Both the position numbers and the translations under genes were made by a program. This document shows, one piece after another, positions 9,990 to 21,179 of a stretch of DNA of 64,000 nucleotides (positions are counted from its first letter, which is position 1; the number at the start of each line of letters is the position of its first letter). The DNA is from Larix kaempferi. Lineage: Eukaryota > Streptophyta > Pinopsida > Pinales > Pinaceae. The notes beneath the pieces are model-generated. The model ran no database searches and was not told where the DNA came from. It saw nothing but the letters and a program-made list of their open reading frames with translations. Location: positions 11,821,001-11,885,000 of the forward strand of contig BSBM01000140.1 in the NCBI GenBank assembly GCA_027924585.1, written 5' to 3'.

Positions 9990-12900
9990 ATGGAAATTTC
10001 AAATGATATGCTTCTTACTAGTACAAATTATTTTGTATGGAAGTCTCGTATGGAAGATATTCTTAGAAGCAAAGGGTTATATAGACTTACCCTTGGCATG
10101 GAAACTCCTCCCTCTTATCCCGATAAACTAACAAAATGGGAAAATAGAAATGATTCAGCTCGTGGTTTGATTGGTTTGTCAATTTCTCCAAATCTGCAGT
10201 TTTATCTTCAAGGCATTCATGCACCGGATGATGCTTGGCAAAAGATAAATATTGTTTTTGGTATTAAAAATGAGATTAGAGCTCATCAACTTGAGAATGA
10301 TTTGCTTACATTAGATCCTAATAATTTCTCTTGCATGGAATATTTTATAACAAAGTTTAAGACTCTTAGAGTCTTATTGGTTGCATGTGAAGTCACAAAG
10401 GCAAATGATGGCCTTATTTATGCCATTCTTTCCAAGTTGGGGCCTACATATTCCGTGTTTGTCTCAAAATTTAATTCCACTAGAGAAGTTCTTCTTTCTT
10501 CAGGAGCTCAATACAAAGCTCCCTCTTTTTGATGCTTTTTGTGATTTTTTAATAAGAGAACAAGAAAAACACTAACATATTGGACTAATTAATACTGCCA
10601 GTACTTCTCACAAAGCTTTAGTAGCTCAGCAACCACATGGTCCGAAGAATCCAAAGAAGCAGTATCCAAAGAAGAACAATAAAAATAAAAAGGGTCCTAA
10701 ATCTTCTCAGCCTCAAAATTCTCCTCAACAAGATAAAGTCACCAAATTTAAAGGAAAGAAGACACAAATACATTGCAACTTTTGTAATCGTGATGGGCGT
10801 GAAGAGTCAAGGTGTTTTAAGAGGATGGAAGCTCTGGAAGCAGCAATGAAGAAGCCTCACATTTAGCTTGATTCTTCTTCAACTTCATCTTCTGGAGAAG
10901 CACTCAGCCTATGGTTTTGCACTTACAACATCCTCTTGTTCTTCTTTAAATGAATGGCTTATAGATTCTGGAGCATCTTATCATATGGATAAGGATAAAG
11001 CCATATTTTCTAATTTAAATAATTGTAACACCAAAAAAAATTTGTTGGTGATGATAGATCACTTAGAGTTGAAGGGTCTGGTACTGTTCATCTAGACAAT
11101 TGACAGTTTAATGATGTATTATGTGTTCATACTCTTTCATGTAATATTTTATCAGTGTACCAGATCACTCATTCCAGTGAAGGTAAAACCGTAGAGTTTT
11201 CACCTCACCAAGTTGTAACAAAAAATTTAAAGGATCCACGTCATGTATTAGATACTGGAACAGTTGATGATATTAGCAGGTTGTACAAGTTTGATAACTT
11301 TGGTTCATCTTCACTTCCATCAATTTTTGTTGCTAATAGTGATGAACTGAGCAAGCTTTGGCATGAGTGATTTGGTCACTTAAATTATCACTCATTGCAA
11401 AAACTATGTAAAGAAAATTTGGTGACAGGTCTTCCTATGGTGTCTTGCAAGGATGGTGTTTGTTCTGGTTTTGTACTCAGAAAACATCACCGAGACAGTT
11501 TTGACAAACGTGCCTCTTGGCATGCCTTGGCTTCTTTGCAGCTTGTGCATAGTTACTTGTGTGGTCCTCTACATTCTTCTTCCTTATTTGGTTTCAAATA
11601 CTTCTTGACTTTCATTAATGATTACTCTAGATGCACTTGGGTTTATTTCTTAAAAATTAAGAGCGAAGTTTTTGGCATGTTCTTGGTCTACAAGGCCGTT
11701 GTTGAGAAACAATATGGTCATCAAATTCTTAAGATAATATCTAATAGTGGGGGAGAATTGGTTAACAACAAGTTCACTACTTTCTGCACTGAACAAGGAA
11801 TCCAACAACAACATATTGTTCCATATACACCACAGCAAAATGGTGTAGCTGAAAGGAAGAATCGCACTTTAAAAGAAATGGCTAATTGTATGCTCCAAGC
11901 TAAAGGACTAAGTCTTCAATATTGGGTTGAAGCTATAAATTGTGCAAATTACATAATTAATCGCACCCACACTAAATATTTACAAGGAATTACACCAGAA
12001 GAAACATGGAGTAAAATTAAACCAAAAGTCAATCATTTCCGTCATCTTCTTCTTATTCTTCCCCTCTTGATATTTCTACTACTATGGTTACTTCTTCAGA
12101 TGATAATGACAGTGAGGATGAAAATCCTCCTTCACCTACTCAACCTCCTCCAACACCAGCTTCACAACTTCCTAAATGGGTCCGTTCTACTAGAGAAGCT
12201 GTAGGTGATCTTACCGGTGATCTTATAGATTGACGTTGTACTCGCTTTCAGCTTCAGCAAGCCTCATTACTTCTGGATCAAGTTCTAGAAAACTGTGATC
12301 CAAAGACATTTGAAGAAGCTTTTGGCCATCCAGATTGGGATGCAACAATGGATGAAGAATACAACTCCTTAATGGAAAATAACACATGGGATATTGTTCC
12401 TCTTACCTGTTGGTTGTGGAGCCAGATCTTCTAGTCTCATAGATGATATTGTATCAGCCATGTTTGTACCCCAGTTTTATATGATATGTAGGTGGACTGT
12501 ACACTCACCCCAGTGGGGACCATCCCCCTTGGCTGGGGGGTCCGGGGGCAGCGCCCCCGAAGAAAATTTTTGGGGTTGTTTTCGCCAGTTGTTTTGCGGG
12601 CCCATGGTTTTGGGTATCCCGTGGTATTTTCTCATTGTATTTCCCTTATAAAATAAAGACATTGTAATACGGCTAGGAAGAGGATGTATTAGGTTTTATG
12701 CATTGTAAAGATCTCTGAGATCAAGAAGAGAGATTGTGAAAACAGAGAAGAGGAAGTGCAGCGGTTGTGCTGCAGGTTGTATCCCTTCACCTTGTTGGAT
12801 GGTAATAATAATGACTGGAAAATTCAGTGTGGACATAGCCCAAGTTGGGTGAACCACGATATATCTGTGTCTCTCTTGTAATGTGTATGTGTGATTATAT

Positions 12901-14305
12901 TTGCATTTCTGTTTATTGTTATTGCTCTGCGATCCTGTTTTTCTAACATTCCCAAAGGCAGAAAACCTATCATATGTAAGTGGGTTTACAGAACCAAATA
13001 TGGACCAGATGGCAGTATTGAAAAACATAAGGAAAGACTAATTACTAAAGGATTATCTCAAGTTGAAGGCATAGACTACATCGATACCTTGCACCGGTAG
13101 CCAAAATGAATTCCATCCACCTTGTTCTTTCCCTTGCTGCATCTTTTCATTGGGAAGTTCACTAGATGAATGTTAAATCCACCTTCTTGCATGGGGATTT
13201 GCAAGAATAAATATATGAGGAACAACCTCCTAGTTACATTCATTCCAATTCAAGTCTTGTTTGTTGCCTCAAGAAATCTCTTTATGGCCTTAAGCAAGCC
13301 CCTCGGGCTTGGATAGCTAAAATGGACAAGTTTCTTCTAGAGTCTGGTTTTTCTAGATGCCATTCTGATTCAAATGTCTATACCAATAAAGTCAATGACC
13401 ATCTAATAATCTTAGTCCTTTATGTTGATGACCTAATAATTACCGGTAGTGACCCTAAAATATCCACAATGTGAAGATAAGTCTTAAGCAACTGTTTGAA
13501 ATGATAGAACTTGGAAACTTGCACTATTTTCTTGGCCTCCAAGTCTTGCAAACTTAGAAAGGTATTTCCCTTTCCCAGTCTAAGTATGCATGTGATATTC
13601 TTCGTTGCTTTCACATGGAAGATTGTAAACCAGCTCCCTGTCCTTTCCAGTCTGGAGTCAAACTTTCTACGACTTGTTCAACACCCGAAGTAGATTCTAC
13701 TTTGTATCGTCAACTTGTTGGTAGCCTTGTGTACTTGACTCACACCCGTCCTGAACTTTCCTTTGTTGTTGGTCTTATTTCCTGATATATGCAATTCCCT
13801 CATGAAAGTCATTGGAAATCAACAAAAAGAATCCTTCGGTATGTTCAAGGTACAGTTCAGGTCGGGATACATTACAGTTTGGGGGGGGATCCTTCTCTAG
13901 TTGGTTACACTGATTCCAATTGGGTTGGTGACCCTGATGATCAGAATTCTACTACATGATATGTATTCACTCTAGGTTCATGACCTACTTCTTGGGCTTA
14001 TAAGAAACAAAGTGAAATTTCTCTTTCTTCAGCCGAAGTCGAGTATCGTGTAGTTGTTTGTGCTAGTCAGGAAGCCATGTGGCTTCAACGGATCCTTTTA
14101 GAGTTTGGGTTCCAGTAACAGCATATGACCACACTATGGTGTGACAATCCAAGTGAAATTCAGTTAGCCAAATATCCAGTCCAACATCAGCGCAACAAAC
14201 ATGCACTTCATTAGAAATATCCTCTAGGATCATTTTCTTGAATTGCGCTATTGTCAAACCAATGATCAAATTGCAGACATTTTCACCAAGTCTCTGACAT
14301 AAGCG
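9990..14305 (+). pseudogene. Copia-A Gag-Pol (broken)
   Basis: Gag starts at 9990 (MEISNDMLLTSTNYFVWKSR) as a UBN2-type capsid region open to 10532. A knuckle near 10770-10830 reads CNFCNRDGREESRC, with the His replaced by Arg. The protease DSGASYHM lies near 10970. Integrase (11395-12030) has HSYLCGP where HTD/HSD is expected and SNSGGE where SDxGGE is expected, so two of the three catalytic acids are lost; AERKNR keeps the Glu. A solo LTR interrupts the RT start between DIVPL and KGRKPI. RT and RNase H continue with stops and frameshifts to KSL near 14300 (KWVYRTKYG, SLYGLKQAPRAW, YVDDL). Not functional. Confidence 0.88.
12403..12953. mobile_element. Solo LTR nested in the Copia-A RT region
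   Basis: The inserted LTR is 12408-12948 (541 bases), beginning TGTTGG and ending CTAACA. It is flanked by ttacc (12403-12407) and ttccc (12949-12953), a 5-bp duplication with one later change. Excising it rejoins the conserved Copia peptide TWDIVPL with PKGRKPI in frame, which confirms the boundaries. The LTR has a TATA-like/poly-A region (ataaaataaag at 12650) and a U5-like end containing gtgaaccacg. Its parent family is not otherwise present in the window. Orientation is not certain. Confidence 0.85.
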
Positions 14306-14455
14306 ACATTTTTCAAACTTCAAACTATGCTAGGAGTATAGGAAGTTTTCATTAAGGGGGGACAGGCTTAGGCTCTAATGCCTCCTTCCTTCTCCTAATT
14401 TTGTGTCACCTTTGTAAATCCTTCAATCCTATCCCATGTTGTTCTTAAAGGGGGA

Positions 14456-15480
14456 TGTTAGGATATTTTTTACACTTAGGAGTTAGTTAAGTTCAACTTG
14501 GTCTAATATATCTGTTAGGTATGAATTTTCATATATGTAATCCAATAGTCATGATATAAATTGATTCGACAATTTAACTTCTCTTGATCTTAACGACACT
14601 TGATCCATGGCTTAACACCCAATTGGTCCATGAATCTATTTAAAGAGCATGGAGGGTCACTTGCTTGTTGATCCAATATAGAGAGAAGCTCATGTAATAT
14701 TTTTTCTTCTGCATAATTGATCCAGATATATATTGGTGGCCACCCACCTATTCCACTGGCTCAAAACAGTTTCCCATTTTGGCAATTTTCTAGTAATTTT
14801 TCTATGGTTTTTCAGGTCCTAAACTTTTGGGGCCATTTTGAGGCCCTAAAAAACGTTTTGTGTAAATTTGAGAAGGCAAATGGTTTCCTACAACATGCAT
14901 TTTTCCCCAATCGAAAGTTGTAAATCTCGGATAGACCTTTCCAACAGGATACCAAGCGCCCCAAATGAAGATCGTATGCAAAATTTATGAGCACGAGAAG
15001 TTGATTGTTCAACTAACCACCTTGGGGCTGCAAATTTATGGCAATTCATCTTCTAGGGTTAGGTTTTTGGATGTTTGGGATTCTTTCCCTCATGCTTATG
15101 ATAAATAGACCCTTTCGGCCTCTTTTCGTATTCATCTTGGCACGAATGAGCATAGTGGCCACATCTCTTCTCAGAGATAGCTACCACCATTCTAGTTGTA
15201 TTTTACAGTTTGTTCTATTTCCGCTATTTAATAGAATATGTGTTCACTATATCACTGTTTTCTTTGCAATATATCTCTATATATGCTTTTTTATTTTGTT
15301 CCCACATAAATCCGGATCAATAAGAAATTGCTCCGTAGAAGCTATTTAGTCGGGGTTGTGGACTGTTTCCCACTAGGGGGTTTTAACCACGTCAAAACAC
15401 TGATGCAATGATCTATGATCTTTGTGTGTGAGCGGTGTCCTTGGTGTTCGGTATGTGTGAATATAACTGTTATTCAAACA
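14456..15480 (+). repeat. Copia-A 3' LTR, interrupted
   Basis: Begins TGTTAGG after a purine tract and ends TTCAAACA before CAATT. The LTR proper is 14456-14717 plus 15325-15480 and matches the 5' LTR with scattered changes. The middle is a nested 602-base insertion. Confidence 0.88.
14718..15319. mobile_element. Nested insertion in the Copia-A 3' LTR, probably a solo LTR
   Basis: 602 bases run from TGATCCAGAT to ATCCGGATCA, giving an inverted terminal TGATCC/GGATCA with TG..CA ends. Flanks are ATAAT (14713-14717) and ATAAG (15320-15324), and the uninterrupted 5' LTR reads ATAATAAATTG at this place, so a 5-bp duplication with one change fits. Inside are a TATA-like gataaatagaccc and pyrimidine-rich sequence, as in a plant LTR. 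The alternative is a short TIR element with ends TTGATCC/GGATCAA and a TAA duplication, which explains the junction equally well. Confidence 0.7.
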
Positions 15481-15485
15481 CAATT
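15481..15485. repeat. Copia-A target-site duplication, right (CAATT)
   Basis: Exact partner of 8471-8475. Confidence 0.85.
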
Positions 15486-15823
15486 TGGTTGTTGTAGTGT
15501 TTTAGTTTCGATCAAATAACCCTAGAAATGCATGGTTGTTCAAATCCTTCAAGTGGGAGTTTCCTTCCAAGCAATTCCGTACATGTTATGGGGCTCCTCC
15601 TCATGAGTAGTACAAATAACAATATATTTTCTTGATAATTGAAGTTATCCTATTACAGGTATATTATAGCATTTAGATATGGCCCCAAGTTCCCATTTTT
15701 TTATTAATGTTATTTGGAAATTTAATTGGCATGGGAATGCATGCCTCATTTGTATAAAATATCATCTTCTTTATATTTGTGATTGTTTGTAGGAGGTGTT
15801 GAACACTACTCCATGGGTAGTCT

Positions 15824-16042
15824 CTCTTTCTCTCTCTCTCTCTCTCTCATTTATATAAGATATGATCTCTCTCTCTCTCTCATTTATATAAGATATGATC
15901 TCTCTCTCTCTCTTGATAATTTCATTGGCATGGTAATTCATGCCTCATTTATATAAGATATCATCTCTCTCTCTCTCTCTCTCTCGATCTCTCTCGATAA
16001 TTTTATTGGCATAGTAATTCATGTCTCATTTATATAAGATAT

Positions 16043-16078
<36 letters not shown>
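15824..16078. repeat. TC-microsatellite cluster with repeated spacer
   Basis: Four or five (TC)n tracts are separated by copies of a spacer containing catttatataagatatgatc, and in two copies also ttggcatggtaattcatg. The spacer also occurs once just upstream (ttggcatgggaatgcatgcc near 15730), so the cluster grew by duplicating spacer plus tract together. Confidence 0.85.
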
Positions 16079-18200
16079 AGTAGTTCACTATGTTGGGAAC
16101 ATGCAAAGTAAAGTAGCAAACAAGTTGTTAACATCAGTTTAATTTGCTATACAACATCCCCTTTACCTTGGATTTTACATCTGCAACCATAACTAGAATT
16201 GTTTATAAACAAAATTAGTTTCTAGAGCCTCACTATCATTGTAGTTATTTGTCTTTATTAATGCTTTGATCTTGTAACCAAATAAAGATACAAACTTAAT
16301 GTCTAAACCAAAGTGCACTAGTGGGGAAATATATTTGATACTACTATTAACTATACAACCAACATTAGGGGTATATCTAGTGATCTTGGAAGATCACAAC
16401 TCCGACATAGTAGGGATACATTTAACCATGGCCACTTATAGTTAACCGTGGTTAACTATAGTAAACCATATTCAACTATGGTCAACCATATTTTTTATTG
16501 GACATTATGTTCAGGGTTATTAGTCGATTAGTGAGGTAGCATCAATCATGGACAATTATATGCAAGTATGGCCAGCCATAGTTAATTATCGTCAATCAAA
16601 ATCAAACATCAATATTTGGATTAAGATAGGGAGTTATATGGATAGTTGCATCATCTATTGACATCCACACAAATATGCACACAATAAACAACATAAACAC
16701 AAGCTTATTAATTTATATTGGTCATAAGAGAGAAAGAGGCCATTTGAGGGAAGGAGAACAATTTTTACTCTATTTTGGTCATAAATTACTCAAATGGTCA
16801 TAAACTACTCAAACACTTGTTATAACTTACTAAGTAATATGTATATACTAAATTAGTCTAAATAGACATAATTAATGAATACTTTATCATTTATTATTTT
16901 ATAAATTTTAACTATCTAATTAGGTTGAAAAAATATAATTTGTTGTGTTAATGTGACAGGGGGTTCATAGCTTCCCATGACAAAACTAAAACATGAAAAA
17001 AAAAACTAAATAAACAACTTTGATTTCAAGATGAAAAAATAGAACTTTTCATAACTCCACTTATTATATTGAATTAATGTGAATGAACTAATAACTAAAT
17101 ACAATTTCATGTTAACTTGAAATTTATTAAATAAAATAAAAATGAAAAATTAATGTTTAAATTTATTAATAATTAAAAATTAAAAATTAAAATGAATTTT
17201 TAATTAAAAGAAATTTATGTCTTTAAATGAAAATTTATTTTCTTGTTATTTTATTAACATTTTCAACCTACAAAATATCCTTTTAATGGCCTCACGGATC
17301 AATGATAATGCTTTTTTTAAATAATGTGAATGAATTTTAAAATCCATCATTTAGTAGTCACAACAATATATTTTAGGTATGGAAATACTTTTCATTCAAA
17401 GGTCAAAGTCAAAGGTCAAAGTGTTTAGACTTATATTAATTCTGAATTTTTGATTATATTTTTGTTATGTTTTATAATGTTTGTCAAAAAAATATTATTA
17501 ATTTCAATTTATGAAAATTTAAAAATATATTTTCTATTTTTTCAAAAAAGAAAATCAGTTTTTTTATTGATTAAGTACACTTGGGATTTGACATAAATCC
17601 TTGGAAAAATATATTTATTTTTTAAATATAAAAATTATTTAAAAAAAGAAAATTCAACAATTTTACACATAATCACACAGTACAAAAAAATATTAAATAA
17701 AATTGCTTAGTACATTGGACCTGACTTTACGGTTGTGTAGGAAAAGGTCCGTGTTTTTTATGTTGGCCAGCTTGGATCATTGAATGCAAAAACCGGCCTT
17801 CCTCTATCACCAAATGAACGTATTTAAAGTATATCAATATGACGGCTGGATCAATGAATGCAAAAGTCAGGCCACGCTTTACAACTGTAGGGACAAAAGC
17901 AGGCAATGGGCATGATTTCTGGTCCATATACCAAACCTACAGTTCCAGGAGGTGGGCTCACAAGAGTTTCATAATACAAATATAAATAGAAACAGATAAA
18001 TGCTTGGGTTGGGAGACCTAATGTTTCCAGTGCCGTTATTAGCACGCACAACTTTGCGTAAGAAATCCATCTCCGTAGCAACTATGGCCCATTCATCATA
18101 TATAATTCAATATGGAATTTTACGAGCCAATTGTGCCCAGTTCTTGATGTCTCCTTTTACAAAACTGATTGAGATGCAGTATTAACATTCGAACTCTCTT
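16079..18200. other. AT-rich intergenic DNA with short palindromic repeats
   Basis: From 16420 to 16600 there are many imperfect copies of a GGTTAAC/CCATAGTTAAC-type word in both orientations. From about 16800 to 17720 the sequence is very AT-rich with no open frame of interest. A short direct repeat (ggatcaatgaatgcaaaa) occurs near 17775 and 17847. I see no gene, RNA or element boundary. Confidence 0.5.
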
Positions 18201-18720
18201 TTGTGCTACCAGTGGAACAACAATGGCCGCCTGCAAGCCAAGACCACATCGGATTGGCGTTTTCGTTAGATGGCCTTGGGTGGTTTCGAGCCTCTATCAC
18301 CTGGATTCCTGTTAAGGGGTTTGGTCTCAGCTCTTTTGTCTGCTTTGGTTTGTTTTTATTGTTTCTCCTTCTCAGGGTCGTATGTCTTGTTTCTTGTCTT
18401 CTACTGGTGGGTCTATTTGCTCCTTTATTTATTGGGTTGACCTTGTTTGTCTATCTCTTTTCTGTTGCCCTGGAGTCAAGTTTGTCTCTTCCTGACAAAC
18501 CCAGTACCAACCAGGTTAAAAAAGTGGGAATGTTTTTTGTTGTTGTTTTTTCCTCTAGGTGCACCCTTTTTTCCTGTCGGTCTTCCTTCTGTGTGGTTTT
18601 CAGCAGTCGATTTTCTCCGGTTGGTGGTTGGTTCTTGAGTTTCTTTGCCCGTTCCTATAGACCACTGTCACTGTTTCCCTTTTTCTCATTGTCCCCCCTT
18701 TTTTTGGGACTCAAGGTTCG

Positions 18721-20357
18721 ATGGGGTGGTCGAACACCACCGGTCTTGGGACTATGTGTCCCCCTTTAACTTCTTCTCACCCCCGTGATACTCCGGTGGG
18801 TATTAAATCTCCTTGTGCCTCCCGCATTTCAACACTTTCTTCGTCGGTTCATTGCAACCCATATGTTCTTGTATCATATGAACCCTCCCCTTCTACTGTT
18901 GAGGGTTTTGTTGCTGGGGACACTGGGCCTCATAAATCATCGAGAAGGGGCTAGAATAAGGATAAGTTCCTCTTCGAGAAGGAGAAAAAGACACGTCCTT
19001 TATGTGTTTTGGGTCTTGACGTAACTATGGACATGGTGCTGGCCCTTTCTCAGCGGGCTCTGGTCGGAAAGTTTGAATACCTTAAACCCTCTCGTCAGGA
19101 CCTTCTGGGCTGGATTCGTAAGCTGTGGAAGCCTCACATTGTTAACATACCGCGGGTTATTTCACTGGTCAACGGATGGTACATCTTCCATTTCTTGTCT
19201 GAGGAGGACTGCTGCCACATTGAGGAGCATTTTTGGGTTTTTGGCAAGGGCTCACTGGTTCTATCTAGGTGGCATTTTGCTTTTGATCCCCGTGGGGAAA
19301 AGTTGGCTCGTCACCATTTATGGGTCATCCTTCCACACTTTCCTGTCTTTTGCTGGAATCTGAAAGGTTTTATGGCGGTGTCCAACTCAATAGGGCACTT
19401 TATTCTTATTGAGGATGAGGTCCTCTTGAGCTCTGACCACCGGGCACCTAGGATGCTGGTTGAGATGGATACTGGTGATGGCCTTCCAGGCGACCTTGAG
19501 GTTCAATGGGACGGCGGATCTTTCGTTCAACGACTTGACTATTGGAAGGTGCCCTTCCGATGTCATCTCTATCGCTTGATTGGGCATTCTCAGGATTTTT
19601 GTCCTTCTCGAGCCTGTAAGATTGTTTCATCTCCTCTTGTGCCGAATTCATCGGATCTTGACTCCTTTATGGAAGGTCACCTCTTTCCAATTCCTTTGGA
19701 CCATGCTTCAGCGGACAAATTTGTTGGTAAATTTTCTGATTCTCTCCCTGTCTTACTGAAATTTCTTTCTGCTGAAGAGATTTAGCAATCACTCTCCCTT
19801 GTTTCGGTCTCTACTGGAGAGTTGAACACTGCTGCGTCGACTGTGTTGATCCTGCCACCTTGTCGAGGAATGAGCCTTTGAGTCCTATTCACGGGTTGTC
19901 TGCCTGGTCTCACCCTATCTTTTCGCCTAGTTTGACTGATAAGGGGATTTTGGATGTCCCGGTTACCCCTCTGGTTTCTCTGATTGGGGATGCTGGGACT
20001 GTTGATGGTTTGGGTATTGAACTTACTCCATCTTCGTTGGTTGATCCTCCTGGTGCTTTCCCTTCTCCTCATCGTATCTCCCTTGATACTTATTCTTTGG
20101 GCATCTCTGATGATCCATCCGTTATCCCAATTTCATATATCTTTAAGGGCAATGTTACCCTTCGGAAGCCCCGTAAACTTGCGAAAGGGAGGGTTCCTGC
20201 GGCTTGCTCAGATGGTTCTCCGTTGGATGGTCCTTTGTCTGTGAACCCTCAGATTACTTCTTTATTCGAGAAGGGTCTTCCTGGGGGGCTATCTCCCCGC
20301 ACGTCTCACACAGATCGGGCTCTTAGAATGGTCGCAGCCCCTAAGGATGTTCACTGA
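18721..20357 (+). pseudogene. LINE-2 ORF1 (DUF4283-type), one stop and one frameshift
   Basis: The frame starting at 18721 (MGWSNTTGLG) passes an in-frame TAG at 18952 and continues in the same frame to 19785. Residues from 19070 onward form a DUF4283-type region (FHFLSEEDCCHIEEHFW, LWVILPHFPVFCWN). It ends with a knuckle RCHLYRLIGHSQDFC near 19560, in which the second Cys is now Tyr. After the stop at 19785 the coding potential moves to the frame 19860-20357, a Pro/Ser-rich tail. The final TGA (20355-20357) overlaps the ATG of ORF2. Apart from those two lesions it is well preserved, so it is younger than LINE-1. Confidence 0.8.
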
Positions 20358-20474
20358 TGAATTTTGTCTCTTTCAACATTCAGGGACTTGGTAGCGGTCC
20401 TAAGCGAGCTTCCTTTAAGCATTTTTTGGATGTGGTGAAACCTAGTGTGGTCTTCTTACAGGAAACATTGGCTA
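20357..20474 (+). pseudogene. LINE-2 ORF2 N-terminus (endonuclease), truncated by insertion
   Basis: ATG at 20357 opens MNFVSFNIQGLGSGPKRASF, then DVVKPSVVFLQET. These are the first two motifs of the APE-type endonuclease (the Asn of FNIQG and the Glu of LQET). The reading frame runs into the LTR at 20475 and stops within two codons. Only the extreme N-terminus of a protein normally above 1,000 residues remains. Confidence 0.85.
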
Positions 20475-21139
20475 TGTAACATCCCTAAAATTTGACCCTA
20501 ATTGTTATTACTCTTGTAAATATAATTATGAATTATGTAAACAACCTTGATGAGGAGCTCAAGGCCAAGGCCCCACCAGTGGACCTCGAGCTAATTTTAT
20601 GTTTATAAGTCTTAGTTTAAGCCTAGAAGGTTAAAGGATGGTATTGTGACTAAGCAAAAAGTAACAAAACACTTTAAAGAAAGGAGAGAAGTCAATGGCT
20701 AGAAGCCATATGAGTTAAGTTATAGGGCCTTCATAAAACTAAATGCTGCTTTAGTAGAGGGAGCTAAACTACCTATGAACATACTAAGAAACTTCTATTA
20801 CTACCTTAAACCTTTATTAAAAGGATACATAGCAATACATAGAGGCTACTTATGAAAATATATGATGAATATGTTATATATTTATAAGAGCTTATGAATG
20901 ATAAATGGTGGTATAAACTATTTCCACCTTACCTTATATATATATGGTCTCCAAAGAGAATATGATTTTTTATATTATAGATACATATAGAAATTGCGCA
21001 TAATTATATAAGCGGCTTGTTTTTAGGATGATATATTCACCTAATTAAAATTATGTTCTTGAAACAATTGTTTATAATTTACCCAATTGTAGAAAGGATT
21101 ATGGTCTCTTTAAAAATTTAAGGAATATATTTATATAAA

Positions 21140-21179
<40 letters not shown>

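Larger units (their letters stand above)
8476..15480 (+). mobile_element. Copia-A: decayed Ty1/Copia LTR retrotransposon with nested insertions
   Basis: Two related LTRs (8476-8893 and 14456-15480, the latter enlarged by a nested insertion) begin TGTTAGGATATTTTT. The 5' LTR is followed at 8894 by cggtatcagagtg, matching the initiator-tRNA-Met primer site with one change. A polypurine tract (aaaggggga) directly precedes the 3' LTR. A long leader of about 1.1 kb, a broken Gag-Pol in the order protease-integrase-RT-RNase H, and a 5-bp duplication CAATT complete the element. Removing the two nested solo LTRs leaves roughly 5.9 kb. Divergence between the LTRs and many stops show that it is old. 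Confidence 0.92.
18210..20474 (+). mobile_element. LINE-2: 5' part of a second L1-type LINE, cut by an LTR element
   Basis: A pyrimidine-rich 5' region (about 18210-18720), ORF1 (18721-20357) and the first 39 codons of ORF2 (20357-20474) are present. A Gypsy-type LTR begins at 20475 inside ORF2. The rest of ORF2 and the 3' end are not found on the far side, so the 5' boundary and target-site duplication cannot be confirmed. It is not the same family as LINE-1, since the ORF1 sequences differ strongly. Confidence 0.8.

Noticed and set aside
18203-18769. 188-codon frame rich in Phe, Leu and Ser
   Set aside because: It overlaps the LINE-2 5' region and ORF1 start; the composition reflects a pyrimidine-rich 5' UTR, not a membrane protein.
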